Shown piece by piece: positions 20,632 through 33,076 of a DNA stretch of 64,000 nucleotides; positions within the stretch are counted from its first letter, which is position 1, and every line of letters begins with the position of its first letter. The stretch comes from Immersiella caudata. Its lineage: Eukaryota > Ascomycota > Sordariomycetes > Sordariales > Lasiosphaeriaceae. Position numbers and translations under genes: made by a program. The stretch is taken from assembly GCA_030512335.1 (NCBI GenBank), contig JAULSU010000002.1, positions 6,076,001 through 6,140,000 of the forward strand. Direction: 5' to 3'. Under the pieces are notes generated by a model. That model saw nothing but the letters and a program-made list of their open reading frames with translations. It was not told the DNA's origin and did no database searches.

Positions 20632-22323
20632 ATGGCGGGGCTACAGTTGAGCGGTTCTCCTACCTCGGAGGCAGATGCGGTGGTTTCACAAGCCAGTCTG
20701 GCCGTCGCGTCGAACGAAACTATCGCGCATAGAAAAATTCGACCCCTTCCGAGGCGAAGACAGCCATTCCTCGAACAACTATCGCCGCCATCATCCTCGC
20801 CTGGACTCCCGCCAACAACACAACTAGAAACATCGCTATTTCCGCCAACACCGGACCCAACGCCTCCGGCGAAGACCTCTGAGCTGCTCTTCCAAGCGCG
20901 GCCTACGGAGCCACTCCTCCACGACTCTCTGCCCGTCGAGATACGAGTTTCCCAAGATGAGTCCCAACTGGCGCCAGATCCCGCGGCTGAGCTGGTAACA
21001 CCTTCTTCCACGCCATCAAAGAGGGCAGGGCGAAACGCCCGAAGAAAGTCAGCAGCAGCCCCTAAAAAGTCGAGAGCTAAGCAGACCTATCCCGTTCAGC
21101 CACCGAACACCGACATCACTCCCCAAAAGCGTAGCCCCAAAACCACCACCGAGCCCAAACGCGCAGAAGCTATAGACCAAGACATCGAGGCACGAATCAA
21201 AGCACCCACAAGGCCGAAGAATCCTCCCCAGTCGGGCTTCGTCTACGTTATCCCAACATCAATCGATGGCAACAACATCATCAAGATTGGCATGAGCGGG
21301 AGGGCTCAAGTTTACGAGCGTGTCAAGGAGCTCCCGCAAAAATGCCACAAGATAAAACTGGTCGACCAACTTCTAAACAGCAGGGATCAAGTAAAAGTCA
21401 AGATATATTACCAACAGGTGGAGCAGCTAGCGCATAAGGAGCTGGGCAACTTCCAATACAAGTTTCAGTGTTGCGGCACGAACCACAGGGAGTATTACAC
21501 CGTCGATTACGAGGTTGGACGCAAAGTCGTCGACAGGTGGGCCAGGTTCTGCAGGTTGGAACCATATACAGAGGACTGGAAGTTGAAAGAAGAGTGGAAA
21601 TTCCACTTGGAAGAGTTCAGTCTGGACCTACACGGCCGGAGCCCGGGGGGTCAGGAGGAACTGGACAACCACGATGAGCGGGGCCGGCGGTGGGAGGTGT
21701 TTCTGGAGTCCCATCAGGGGAAATTGCTTTGGCGTAGATGCAAAAGTTTACGGGAGAAGACGATGGAACGCGGTTCGTGGGAACGCGTCGTTGTTTATTT
21801 CGTTGCGTATTGGTTTACTTGGAGTCTCATTTTGGTGTTTTCGGCTTGGTTGCAGCGAGTCCCCTTTGTCTTTCTGACTTGTGTAATGGACCGTGGAGAG
21901 GTGGCACAGCTGTCGCTTGACTGGTTGACTTTACTGAAGGATCTTATTTCCTACTACTGCGGTAAATGGCGTGTCTTGATGGACCAGCTGTCGGCCCTAG
22001 TAGGTTGTGATTGGGAAAAGGAAGGGAAAATTGCTGGCGCCTATCTCACTGACACAGAGGAGCATGAACAAGAGCAGGCACGTCAAGGGATCGAGGGTGG
22101 GAACTGCTCTATCGAAGAGGAAGATGATGGTGAGGAACGACTAGAAGAGCAGGACGAAGGGGGCCGAGCACGGGAGAGTGAGTGGGAAGAAGCGCAAGAC
22201 GGTGATGATGATGAGTACCAGGATGGAAATTATGCTGAGGATGAGGAGGGTAGGCGTGAACCGCACGAAACCAGCGGTGATACCCAGACAAGGCCGCTGA
22301 CTAGAAGTCGGGCTAGTCTCTAA
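20632..22323 (+). CDS. T5orf172 (GIY-YIG-like) domain protein with membrane segments, 563 aa
   Basis: ATG at 20632, single exon. Residues 1-200 are a Pro/Ser/Thr- and Lys-rich disordered head with basic patches (RAGRNARRKSAAAPKKSRAK). Residues ~203-315 match the T5orf172 domain: FVYVI, then IIKIGMSGRAQVYERVKELP, then QLAHKELGNFQYKFQCC, HREYYTVDYEVGRKVVDRW. T5orf172 belongs to the GIY-YIG nuclease superfamily and is thought to bind or cut DNA; many fungal copies are probably inactive. Two hydrophobic segments follow (VVYFVAYWFTWSLILVFSAW ~387-406 and VPFVFLTCVM ~410-419), then a strongly acidic tail (~465-550). The membrane segments are unusual for this domain. Function unknown. Confidence 0.8.
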   Translation: MAGLQLSGSPTSEADAVVSQASLAVASNETIAHRKIRPLPRRRQPFLEQLSPPSSSPGLPPTTQLETSLFPPTPDPTPPAKTSELLFQARPTEPLLHDSLPVEIRVSQDESQLAPDPAAELVTPSSTPSKRAGRNARRKSAAAPKKSRAKQTYPVQPPNTDITPQKRSPKTTTEPKRAEAIDQDIEARIKAPTRPKNPPQSGFVYVIPTSIDGNNIIKIGMSGRAQVYERVKELPQKCHKIKLVDQLLNSRDQVKVKIYYQQVEQLAHKELGNFQYKFQCCGTNHREYYTVDYEVGRKVVDRWARFCRLEPYTEDWKLKEEWKFHLEEFSLDLHGRSPGGQEELDNHDERGRRWEVFLESHQGKLLWRRCKSLREKTMERGSWERVVVYFVAYWFTWSLILVFSAWLQRVPFVFLTCVMDRGEVAQLSLDWLTLLKDLISYYCGKWRVLMDQLSALVGCDWEKEGKIAGAYLTDTEEHEQEQARQGIEGGNCSIEEEDDGEERLEEQDEGGRARESEWEEAQDGDDDEYQDGNYAEDEEGRREPHETSGDTQTRPLTRSRASL

Positions 22324-24663
22324 GCTCAGTGAATGGAGAGAATCAACCACACACATGCGAAAGTAACCAGACAAACCAAGCCCCCTGGTTCATTAGTCAG
22401 GAGATTCAGATCGTCGACGCTACGAGCGAAGTAGCCGATGGATGATATCGAGCTTGAGAGACCCAACCTTGATGCCTCCGCCGCGTATTGTATTGTACGT
22501 CGGTTTCATGGCAAACATGCCCGTGTATGAGGCAGGGCGAATGAAGTTTTTCCCAGTTTAAGTTCCAAGGCTCAGAGGGACATGGAAGTCGGCCAGGCCA
22601 GCGGCAGAGCCCGCAGATGATCCTCCGGGCGCGCAGGTTGGGTTGTGCGGGTTCGTGGTGCTCGGAGCTAAGCTCAGGACAGCGAGCCCTGTCGTCGTCG
22701 TCTTGCCTGCGACGTTTATTTAGAAGAGCGTCTGGTAGGTCGCTGTAGAGCAAGACTCACCTATGGTCAGGGCCCAGCCCGTCGTGCAACGGCAATATCT
22801 CGACTTGATGGGGTTCAATAACGCGCTGCGTACTCCTCGACGGTTAATTAGTTATTTGGCCTTGCTCAATCAGTCTCTTGACCTCGGTGGCCGTCAGCGA
22901 CCATAGATTTGTAAGTGTTGGTATTGTGGGTTGCGGAAGGATGTTTGGGTTTTGGATGGGGTGTTTGGCGTTGCTCTTGACTCATCGGTGCGGGAAGGTG
23001 GTGGGCATTAAGGGCGCGTTCGGCGACTCGGAACTAGGGCCCCAGACACTGAAAAGATATATTGGGGTTTCAACGCCGTCGTAAACATTATATCTATCCG
23101 AGTCCCTTTCACAACCAACCAAAACTGGTTTTGACTGGATCTGACCACCTCTCGGGTTAAAAATCCAGGGCTAACAATCAAATTACATACATCCCAAGTT
23201 TTTGATCCCAGCCTTCAAGACTCGCTAGTGCGGAAAAAGATACTTCGAGGGAGTGACATCTGGCGTTTGTACCTGCTATCCGAGCCTGCCCATCCAAGAC
23301 CCTGACCTAAGCCGCCGAACGCGCCCTGAGGACTGGAGAAGACGCAGCGATGGCTTGGCCCATCTTCTGCCTCTCCTGCTTCTTCTGCTCTTTCTTCTTC
23401 CAGTTCTTAGTATAAGGCCTATTCCATTTTAACAAATATCTCCTGCCTTAATGGACATAGTTTCAGACGCAGCCTATTTTGAATGTAGTGATAACGCACG
23501 CCGAACTTTCAAGTGCTCCTAGATTCGGTTTTGCTTAAGGCCAAGTCACCCGTCAAAAGCAGTCAGTATCCGAAAAACTCACATCCTATTAAACAAGCAG
23601 AGTAGAATATATTAAGAGAGTTTACAGGATTCGCGCACGGGGAGATTGGCTGTATGATTTTAGAGAGGTCAAACACTACTTACTTATTTCTAATTTCCGA
23701 GTTTGAACCGTTCCGAGCTGGGATATTATGTACCATCCTAGGACATATACTGGCATATCGTGTACCTCGTGTACCACCTCAAAATCCTAACCGGGCAGTG
23801 TGCACAGTCTAGGCTTGTATTTGGGGCCCAGACTAGCCTATGAGCTGTAAAGCCTGGCAATTGGTCTGATTCAGCTCGGCACTCTCGTGAACGAGCCCCA
23901 GAACTGGCTCCACAGCAGTTTCAATGTGTTACCCAAACACTGGGCAGACAAAGCACGGGCTGGTGGTCCCAAAACCTGGTCGAAGGGGGTGGGGTGGTCC
24001 AGGGGCTTTTGGGTAAGGTCGAGACGGCCCATCGGGGAGTTGGTAGCTACGCACCCGGAAGGAGTGATAAGCTCTCCCATGCCCCACGGGGTAATCGAAA
24101 ACGCTGGACGACAATGAGGCTTTGTATGCCGTTCTGTGTTCTGTTGGAATGACCGATAAGTTTGGGTGCGCTAGAATCACGTACAGTCCTTCATAGAGGG
24201 CCGAATCCGCATCGTTTCCTTATGCGTCGATCTCAATGGGTGCAACAACGACAAAGTGCATCACTAGTCCAATAAAGTCTACAGAAAGAGGCGGGCACCT
24301 TGCCGTTTTTTTAGTATTTTTCTATTCCAGATCTGCCCGGTTGTCCGGGGATACCGTCCACAGGTGCGTTCCCCGACCCCTCCAAATCGAAGACGCCGAT
24401 GATGTGCACCGCCAAGATAACCACCGTAACGAGGATCTCGACTGAGTTCAGTCTCCGAGAAACGATAACAACCAGTGTTGACAACTAGTGGCAACTTAAA
24501 GCGATGATGATGCTCGGCCAACACAATGGAAGTGTTCGGAAGGCCGATGATGTCTGAAAGTTGGACACTGAGATTTAACTTCGGATTTCGAGGACCGGGT
24601 CGTCCATAAGCACTATGATGATTAACTGCCTGCTCCCATCCAGGCTGAACCTCTACCGCACCG
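22324..24663. other. 2.3 kb intergenic, no gene recognised
   Basis: Short frames only. A CT-rich stretch lies at 23358-23405. Parts of 23440-23780 are AT-rich and decay-like. No tRNA, LTR or domain-bearing frame could be supported. Confidence 0.45.
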
Positions 24664-26338
24664 TTAACCAACAAGCGGTCTACTCCCCTTCGGAAGCGTA
24701 AGCTTAAACACCAACGCCTGACTATCCAGAAAAGGAACAGTAGCACTCGCATCAGCAAACCTAACCTTCCCAAAATTCGCATACCCTACACAAATATAAT
24801 ATCAGCCAACGTCCCAATACACCTCGTTCAAGAGATTCCTCACCGTCATTCGTAATAAAGTCGTTATCAGACACCGCAATCAAATAATACTCATCATTCG
24901 CATCACACCTGTCATCCTTTCCAGGATTAACCGGCAAGAGCGCAAGCGCCTCCCACTTCTCGTTGAGCAGGCCAAGATCAACCGGAGCGCCATTGTGGAT
25001 CGCATCTCCGGTCTCGGTCTTGAACTTGACGAGCTCGCTGTTTATATTGACATCGATGAACGGGCAGAGCGTGGCACCGATGATACCGCCGACCAGGACA
25101 TCCGAGGGGTTCTCGATCCCGCCAGCGGTGACGTTGCCGTTTTGGATGTCGTCGTAGATGCTGCCCTTGATGTTGGTGGCGTTTTTTATGTCGACGATGT
25201 CGATGTGTCGATAGCGTGATAAAGGGTCTTTTTGGCCCCTTCCTGTACCTGAGTCGCGGGCTAGGACTAGGAACTGGGCGTCGGAGATGTAGTGGATCTC
25301 GGACTGGGCGGCGACGCGCGTAGCGGACTCGGCGTTGAGGAAAGTTGGCAGGGGAACGACAAACTCGGCGTCGAATGTTATTTTCAAGTCTTTATCCTTT
25401 GCGTCGCCAAGTCGGTACTTGAGGAGTCGGGTGTTGCGTCGCTTTGACGAGGAGGCGCCGCCGTCCTGCCTGGCTGCTGACTGGAGCATGACCCAGAGGT
25501 CCTTGCCGTCGGGGCTGATGGTGAGACCCTCGAAGCCCTGGTTGTTTTGGCGGCCATGATCCGGGTCCTTTGGGCTCGGGATTTGGTTGTTGTTGTAAAT
25601 GGGCGGTGTGTTGGAGTTGAAGCTAACGTCTCCCTTGCGGACGGGGAGGAGCGCGTCGGGCGGCTGGATGGCGGCGACCATCTTGCCCTTGGTGTTGAAC
25701 TTGTACACGAATGGGCCGTACTCGTCGCTGATCCAGAACGAACCGTCCTTGTCGACGACGAGGCCCTCTGCGTCGAGAGAAATGCGCTTACCGCCTGGTC
25801 CAGCGCCTCCAAATCCGTCCCCAGGGTAGGTTGCGGCTGGCAGGGTGGGAAATCCCGGGTACTTCAAGCCGCCAGTGAAGTCGGGGTCAAGGCCGGTCAC
25901 CGGCTCGCCGTCGGGACCGCTGAGGAGGATGGTACGCTTGTACTTGAACAAAAGGTTCGGTCCGGACGGGTCGGCGAGGCTTGCATCAGGGGCAGGCGTA
26001 AAGGTGATGTCGAAGATGTGAACACGGCCGATAAAGTTGATGGTGCCGTTGGTGTTGAAGCCCCTGTCCGGGAGGCCGTACAGCGTCCCCTTGTATCGCG
26101 TGCCCGTCTTTTTCCATCCCTTGACGGCCATGGAAGATCCAATGCTGATTGTGTCGCCAAATTCGTCCCGCAGGTCCGAGGCAACAGAGCCGTAGCCTGC
26201 GAAGCTGTCGTAAGTGTATGCCTTGCCGCTGCAAGAGATGGACGCGACGGGCGCGGCCGGGATTTTGGCCGTCTCACCCAAGCTGAACGCCGACGCGATG
26301 ATTGCGATCAGCTTGATGGACACCATGATGGACACCAT
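24664..26338 (-). CDS. secreted phytase-like (esterase-like of phytase) protein, two exons, 538 aa
   Basis: Exon 1 is 26338-24844 and exon 2 is 24785-24664. The 58 bp intron (24786-24843) has donor GTGAGG and acceptor TAG, and restores ITNDG-YANFGKVRFADA. The ATG at 26338 was chosen because it places a hydrophobic signal peptide (SIKLIAIIASAFSLGETA) at the N-terminus; a second ATG lies at 26326, and the open frame upstream looks like leader. The body matches the phytase-like esterase family: YGLPDRGFNTNG, LDAEGLVVDKDGSFWISDEY, GPFVYKFNTKGKM, NQGFEGLTISPDGKDLWVML, and EIHYISDAQFLVLARD, a beta-propeller-type fold. It is likely secreted or vacuolar. The actual substrate is not established for most fungal members. 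Confidence 0.9.
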
Positions 26339-28094
26339 GATGGCGGAGCAACAGGGTTCAAGGCGAGGAGAACAGTCAACAAGAATTCTCCCATCTCCAA
26401 ATGAGCCGACACGCACCGAGCGAGCCTTTTTGACTCTGTTGCGCGGCCGTGAATGAAATGAGTGTGAAATGACTGCTCCTGCATTCTGGCTAAACATGTG
26501 TTGCGAAGTTGCGATATGATTGGAGAAGGGGCTTCTAGACACCCCTTCCAATTATCGGTACGGCCTGATCTAGTCTGATTCTGTCACCGAGGCCTTCTGC
26601 TCATACTCCCGCCAGAGGTAGCCCACCAACCCCACGTGCTTGTTACGGATGTTTGATTCACAGTTGGTTATTTTGCCAAGAGGGTGGAGGGATTCAGCTT
26701 CGAAGACCTGAGTGCATGGTAACCAAGTTCAACTGACAGATTGAGCGCAAGGATGGGGCCGGCCCGAATGCCAAGCTTCTTCTGCCGCTGATGACGACAT
26801 ATCCAAAAGAACACTCTCAGCAATTGAACCAATTGCATCATGTTATATATCCCCCGACGCGCTCTGGCAGCACCGTAGTATTGACATACTGCAAGTAAGC
26901 CTTGGCAAGGCCAATGCATCATCATGAGGTTCTAGGCCCGCCACGAAAGAGAGTGTGAACTCAGAATGGTGAAACGACAAAGAAAATACAGCGAATATGA
27001 TTGGGAAAGACGACCAGGAAGCGTAGAAGATCGGGATGAGGATTGATGAGCAAGATTCAGGTACGTGTGTGTGAGAAGTGGTGGGCACTTTTTCTTCTTG
27101 TCGCTGCAGTGCAGCTATCTCGAAGACAACTTGGCCAGATGATGAGGATCTGGGTCAATTGTCAGGACTCCATCAAAGGGGAAAAGCAGCGCCGGAGTAA
27201 AGTTGGGACGGAGATGTCGCAGGTGATGGCGGCGACGGAGATATTCCGCTCGCTCTCACTGCGCCGTTGCGGCGCTGGAAGTGAGATTGCACAGCCAAGG
27301 CTCTAGAATGCACGAAGGAAGGGCTTCGGAAGCTCTTGATTGGGCCGCAGGATTTCGTATTGTTGCACTTTTTTCGCCCGCCCCTGTGGCGCCGCGCGTC
27401 TTCACCGCACAGACGCCAGGAAAAAAAACAGAGGAAGGATGGAGCGGGCTGGATCCAGTAAAGGGGTAAAACTTGGAGGTGACATAAATCCAACCTCTGA
27501 TGCTTATACGCACTCTGGTTGCGGTAGAGTGAGACAAAAAGAACTGATTGTCTCGCAATGTCTAGTGGTGGGGTATGGTAATGACATAGCAGGGACAGGT
27601 CTTTCCCGGGTGCTTGTGGGGTGTTGCTAATGTAGGTCGGTTGGTTTAACGGGGTTATTTGACTACCCAGGGGGCGAGGAAGCCCATTCTGGGTGCCTAG
27701 TGCCCCAAGGGAACATTAACAACACTATTCTAATACTGGCATTTCGTGACCCAAGCTGCCGAGATAACCGCCAACAGCCGCTGCCTGCTCAGGGGGGATC
27801 TGTTTACGCGTTCGCTGCAATGTTGTGCAGGGGTATCGCCGACCGCATTGAGCAACGGGCTGGGCGGCCGACGGCAGCACGAGAGGCACGGTGGGGATAC
27901 GAGGGCGGCGGTGAAATCTTCACCCCCTGATAAGGTACCAACCAAAGCATGTTTTCGACGCGCTGGACAATGTTGACCCTGATTTCTCCTCCCTCGGTCA
28001 TGCTGTTTCTGTCTCTGTCATGGTGAGAAAGAGAAAGAAAAAACGGCAATATTTCTGAACTGGGAGGAACGCTTGCCTTGCGGCCTTGGATGCC
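26339..28094. other. intergenic between divergent genes, no gene recognised
   Basis: The phytase-like gene reads leftward and the glycosyltransferase gene rightward, so this 1.75 kb holds both promoters. Short frames have no features. An A9 run occurs near 27421. Confidence 0.5.
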
Positions 28095-29722
28095 ATGCTT
28101 GGACATTGGCGTCTGCCCTCTTTTGGGCTGCTCATGGCGAAGCTCAACAAACGGCTAATGCGGGCCTTGTTTCTCGTTACCGTCCTGTTCTTGACGCTAC
28201 AGCTCGTTTCGCTGCGCTTCTCCCAGTTACACGTTGCCTCAGGGTCGCCCAGGTGGCCGTTTCTGAACGCCCGGCGACTAACAACAACAGCCTACCCCTT
28301 CGAGACGACAAGCAGCTTTTACCCCGTTGCCGATGCCGATGCCGACAACAAGACGATCGCAGAGCTCTGCGAGTCCTTCCCCAAGTACCTGCTGCAGCGC
28401 ATCCAGCCCATCCTCAAAATGGGCCACGGCGAGCCAAGGTCGCAGATCGAAGCCCAGCTCAAGACGGTATCGGCGTGCTTCGATTCCGACGAGCTGCTCC
28501 TCGTATTCTCCGATCTTGACGAGGTCATCCTCGGCCGTCATGCCATCGACATCCTCGCCAACCTGCCCGAGCGCTACCACCACGACAACCCCGACTTTGC
28601 ACCCTACAACGCCCTCCAGCAGATGCTCGACCACACACGACAGGAAGGATCGACAAATCAGGGCATCTTGGACCCCGCCGTCGACCCGACCGCAGGCAAA
28701 CATGGCTGGAAGCTAGACAAGTACAAGTTTCTAGCCGAGGTGGAGCGCGCCTGGCTGATGCGCCCGGGTCGCGACTGGTACGTCTTTTACGAGACCGACA
28801 CGTACATCCTGTGGGATAACATGTTCCGCTTCCTCTCGACGCTCGATCCGGCGGCGCCCCTTTACATGGGGAGTCCCTCTCCAGGCCGGGATGGGACGTG
28901 GTTTGCCAACGGCGGCCCCGGCTTTGTGCTGTCGCGCGGCGCCATGGAGAAGCTGCTATCGCATACCGCGCCCCCGCTGACGCTAAGGGGATTGGGGATG
29001 CTCAAGGGGGATTGTTGTGGTGATAGCGTGCTAGGCTGGATGCTGTGGGAGGCGGGGGTGCCTATTAGCGGCTACTTCCCGCTGTTCAACACCTACCCGG
29101 CCCATCGCATCCCCTTTACCGAGCGCTCTTGGTGCCAGCCTGTGCTCACGCTGCACAAGTCGACGCCGCAGGATATGCTCGACCTGTGGCGGTGGGAGCA
29201 CCGTGAGCGCAAGTTGGGGGTACGTATTCATCTTCGCAACGAGCAAAGCCATTTCGAATTGGGAGTTCCCGCTAACCACAAAAACAGCGCCCCTTATTGT
29301 ACTCTGACCTTTACGAGTTCCGCCGTGTCACCAAGCCCGGCAACGCTGTCCGTTACGACTGGGACAACACCAACTACGACCGTCTCGCACCCGGGCGAGA
29401 CGTGCCCGGAGACAGCGTGGACGCGTGCAGCCGCGCTTGCGAAGCTGACCCCACCTGCCTTCAGTATCTTTGGCGAGGCAAGCATGCCAAACAATGCGTC
29501 TTGATGCCCTTTGTCACCCTGGGCAGCCCCAGAGAGGATGAGACGGAGACGAAACAGGCCGCGACCGAGGCAGGAGAGGGTGAAGAACCGGCCGCGGTGA
29601 CCGAAGTGCGGGGATACAGCTATACGAGCGGATGGATGACGGCTAGGATTAGGGCGTGGGAGATGCAGCATGTCTGTGTGACGCCGGACTGGGTCCATCC
29701 TAGCGTGGAGAGACATTTTTAG
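28095..29722 (+). CDS. type II membrane glycosyltransferase (GT31/fringe-like) with C-terminal PAN-like module, two exons, 519 aa
   Basis: Exon 1 is 28095-29219 and exon 2 is 29288-29722. The 68 bp intron starts GTACGT, has branch GCTAAC and ends CAG. A second possible start is at 28134. Residues ~21-40 form a signal anchor (ALFLVTVLFLTLQLVSL). The luminal domain has FSDLDEVI, DWYVFYETDTYILWDN (a DxD-like ETDTY at ~233-237), WFANGGPGFVLSRGAMEKL, and GDCCGDSVLGWML, the block order of fungal GT31-like proteins. Exon 2 encodes VDACSRACEADPTCLQYLW, a Cys pattern like PAN/apple repeats, near residues 415-435. It probably adds a sugar to a glycoprotein or glycolipid in the Golgi. Donor and acceptor unknown. 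Confidence 0.88.
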
Positions 29723-29860
29723 TGGTACAGTACCGATCCTCGGATGCAATTACATAATAACACAAACTCTAGACTCCTCTCTCAAACAAGTAAAACCATT
29801 CTCTCCATCGGTTTCGCTTCCTCCCAGTCCGCAGGATGAAGAGCGAACATTTGAATACGC

Positions 29861-31876
29861 TCAGCAAACACCCTCAGTATCTGTCTCGATCATCAAAGTT
29901 AACACATTGGTGGGTTCGTGTTTCTGGTCACTGTGATATGTAGCAATTGCAACGAACTCACATAGTTGAGACTCATTCCCTCTCCATGATGAGTCGACAA
30001 GGAGACTCCCCAAGTGCCGGCCGCTGCTCGGAAGGTGCACCGAGACTTGTGTCAATGTTGTATATGCGCATCGTGGACCGAGGATGCGACGTACGCTCAG
30101 GTGTACCCTCTTTGTTTGCAATAAGAGAATATGCGAAGGTTGCACCGATGGCGGTATGTAGGACTGTTGAAACGGCGGTATGTCGAAATCCTCCTCTTCG
30201 TCCGAAACATCTACAGCTCTCATGGTTGCCCAATCAGTGTTCAATGTTACCGGATGGAATTCTGCTTGGCCCTGTTCCAACCCTTTGGCAAACCGATACC
30301 AAACGGTCGATTGCCAGTAGCAGTAACCGTTATCGTCTCCCAGGCCGTTTCCCAGACATCGCCAGCTCTCATGAGAAATGATATTTTTCCCGCCCTGGGT
30401 ATACCATCCAACCCAACTTCCAACTGGGAAATTGGCACCTTCGGAAAACAGAATTCTGATACCTGATCTCAAACAGTATCGCTGTGTCTAAGAACTTCAA
30501 AGAGAACCCCCCAAAAATACTCGTCCCGGTACAGCTTCCCAATGAAGTGCGCAATGCCAGCGAATCCTTCCAGAGCATCTTCTTGGTACGTCAATTGTCG
30601 ACAGGAGTAATCTTCCACAATCTCAGCGCAAATCCGGAACTCCTGGTATCCGTCAAGCGGATCATTGAATACTTCGGCGCTAGTGATGTTCTGTAATGGC
30701 GCTCGCATCGAGGAATCGCGGTAGTTGTAGGTTGTAGTAATCTCTTCTTCAAGTACCTTCACTTCACGATATGTATCCTCGCAAAATGAATCCTGGTTGC
30801 AATCCCAAAAGCGTTGTCCATCGCAGAACACAAGCAGCCGATTGGAAAGAAGGGACTCCTGAAAAGTCCAAGCTCGGGTATTCCAGACCGAAGACGCAAT
30901 TGCTTCCGGCTGCCTAGGAAGAACAACTGAGAGCTGGGCGCGGTCTAATTGAACAATTTGCTGATTTACTTTCCTCGTGCGGCCATTGAAACCAGGCAAC
31001 CCTGCCCAAGAGTCCTTGCCTCCGGCTGCCACAATGGTAAGATATGCTTCCCGGTAAACGAGAAACATTTGCCGAGCAAGGCGAGTGTCGCACAGTAAAG
31101 ACTCGGATGGGCGACTCCCCTGAAGGATGCACAAGGAATACACCCAGAGTTGTTGGATTGAAAGAGACTCGCACAAGGCAATTGCGTCCTTAACAGTATT
31201 GGGGAGCCTCTCCCAGTACTTTATGAGCAGCCACATCTGACACTCGGGCTCGAGCTCCTTCAGGCTGTTGAGGTTGAGCTGCGGAACTTCGGGGCCTCCC
31301 CAAACGTAACTGAGGGCGGCGTACTGGGCTGCGCCGGGTTCCCGAATCAGCGTCCGGGTATAAGTGTCGATTGAATACTCGGGCTGGCCGGAATCGGTTC
31401 TCTTGCTTGAACAACTCTCATGTTTAACGACGCAGGTTGACAGCCAGAACTTGAGGAGACAGAGATTGATGTCAGCCGAAATGCTGCGACCCCTTCCGAA
31501 GCAGTCTTCTTCATAGACGTCCGAAAATTCGGAACCCCCCCATCCGCTGGACATTAATGGATAGAGACGATTGTCCTGTGGGCAGCTCAACAGCAAAGAG
31601 TTTGAGCCACCTGATGTCGTACAGTGTGTCGCCTTCGGCGTCGCTGACGGTTCGGGAAATACGATAACGGCGGACAGTATCGATATCGACGTCAACTTTC
31701 GGATTGATAGCTTCCTCAACTTCTAGACGCAAGGCCTCTATGCAGAATCTGCAGAATGGGCACCTATTCGCGCGTGAAAGTGTGAATCTCCGGACTGCTG
31801 AAATCCGACCAGTCTCCAGGATCTGGACGGGATTCATGCTGCTGCAGGATGGGCAAAGGGTCTCTGGAAGTTCCAT
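29861..31876 (-). pseudogene. HET-domain gene broken by two frameshifts
   Basis: Three minus-strand frames read as one HET protein. Frame 1 from ATG 31876 has the Cys head (ETLCPSCSSMNP and RCPFCRFCIEAL). It passes to frame 2 at a run of seven G near 31540, whose length change accounts for the shift. Frame 2 has AALSYVWGGPEVPQL, LSIQQLWVYSLCILQ, YREAYLTIVAAGGKDSWAGL and TRAWTFQESLLSNRLLVFC. It ends near 30469, and frame 3 continues with GSWVGWYTQGGKN and YWQSTVWYRFAKG to 29861. The usual WVDSLCI Asp is Tyr here and the following DD is lost, in line with decay. Two sequencing errors could mimic part of this. A dispersed repeat begins 18 bp upstream of the ATG. Confidence 0.75.
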
Positions 31877-31893
31877 ATTCGGTATTTCTGTTT

Positions 31894-32120
31894 GTGCGAC
31901 GAATTTGGGCACACAAAATTCCCTTTTCGTACCTCGCTAACGTGACACAGCTCACCCCGGCTCAGGCTCGGCTCAGTTTCTGCTCAGGATTTGATCAGGT
32001 TTGCTCACCTCTGATAACCCTAATTACCATTTTCAGCAGGCTATGCCACAGCATGCTGGATTGCTTCAACTCTGGAGGAGTGGGCCCAGAATTGGTCCCA
32101 TATGGAGATGGCCAGAATTG
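31894..32120 (+). repeat. dispersed repeat, copy 3
   Basis: Begins GTGCGACGAATTTGGGC, continues through CGTACCTCGCTAACGTGAC and CTCACCCCGGCTCAGG, and resumes similarity with copy 1 at CTTCAACTCTGGAGGAGTG to TGGTCCC. It forms the immediate upstream region of the broken HET gene. Confidence 0.7.
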
Positions 32121-33076
32121 GTCCCGTGTCACGGCCCAAAGGATGCATGGCACATACCGATAGTAACACTATAAAAGTAGAACGTTGTGCAGTCGAGAGA
32201 CCTGCACCGTATACAACCTTAGGGGCCTGGTACACGTGCATGCAGAACCTAACACAGTGCCATGACATCTCCATTTTTGAAAATAAACAGTTACCCCCTG
32301 CGTCACCCCAGCAAAATCTCCACTGTCTCCGTCGCCTCTCTCTTTCAAGTGCGCTTAATAATACAACCCAACACTCTGCGGTGCGCAACGCTCATCCAAT
32401 GTATCCACAGGATATTGACCTCAACAACCCTACGCCCGTTCCTGTTCGCCTTAAAGTATTGGCTTATATCGAAGACATGCGGCACACCTGTCTCGCTCGC
32501 CTCCGGGATGGTAACAAATTTAAGCTTCTCTTTCCCGTCGTGGTTCGACCTGCGGATGCCTAGCCACGAGTTAAAGTGGCTGACCTATTCTCCCGCTGAG
32601 TTGAGTATGTTGCTGATAGATAGCTTAAGGTTAAGCTTCTCAGACCGTGCACCATTACAGTAATAGATAGTACTTAATATTGGAAAATGCTTAGGGCCTG
32701 ATCTTCTCGGAAATCAGAGTTTTGATTTCAACTGATTTCGTGGAAAAGGGGTACTCCAGGCCCCCTGTTGACTAGTGTACCTAGCGCTTACGCCGAGATG
32801 TACTGCATAAAGCCCTGGTTAGTCCAACTAGCCGTAAAAGGGGTAATTTACCAAGCCCAAGAAGACTCACCGCCTTTATTATTCACTGCTAGATATTATG
32901 TTTGTTATCACCTTTAGACTTTTAAGTCTCGGTAAAATACCAGTTATTGATTTTAACCAGTTAAATCGGTAAAAATGCCATCCTTAAGTGACATCTTAAG
33001 CCCTCTGCGATCCGGCCAGGTATCTGGCAATCGATCCTCTTATATCTCCCCCGTCCGCTCCGTTAAAGGCGATTAA
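32121..33076. other. intergenic, becoming AT-rich; no gene recognised
   Basis: A frame at 32102-32563 has no recognisable domain. From ~32640 on the sequence becomes AT-rich and stop-dense, marking the edge of the decayed retroelement block. Confidence 0.4.

Noticed and set aside
25384..26404. Long frames on both strands over the phytase-like gene
   Set aside because: Shadows of a strongly supported spliced gene.
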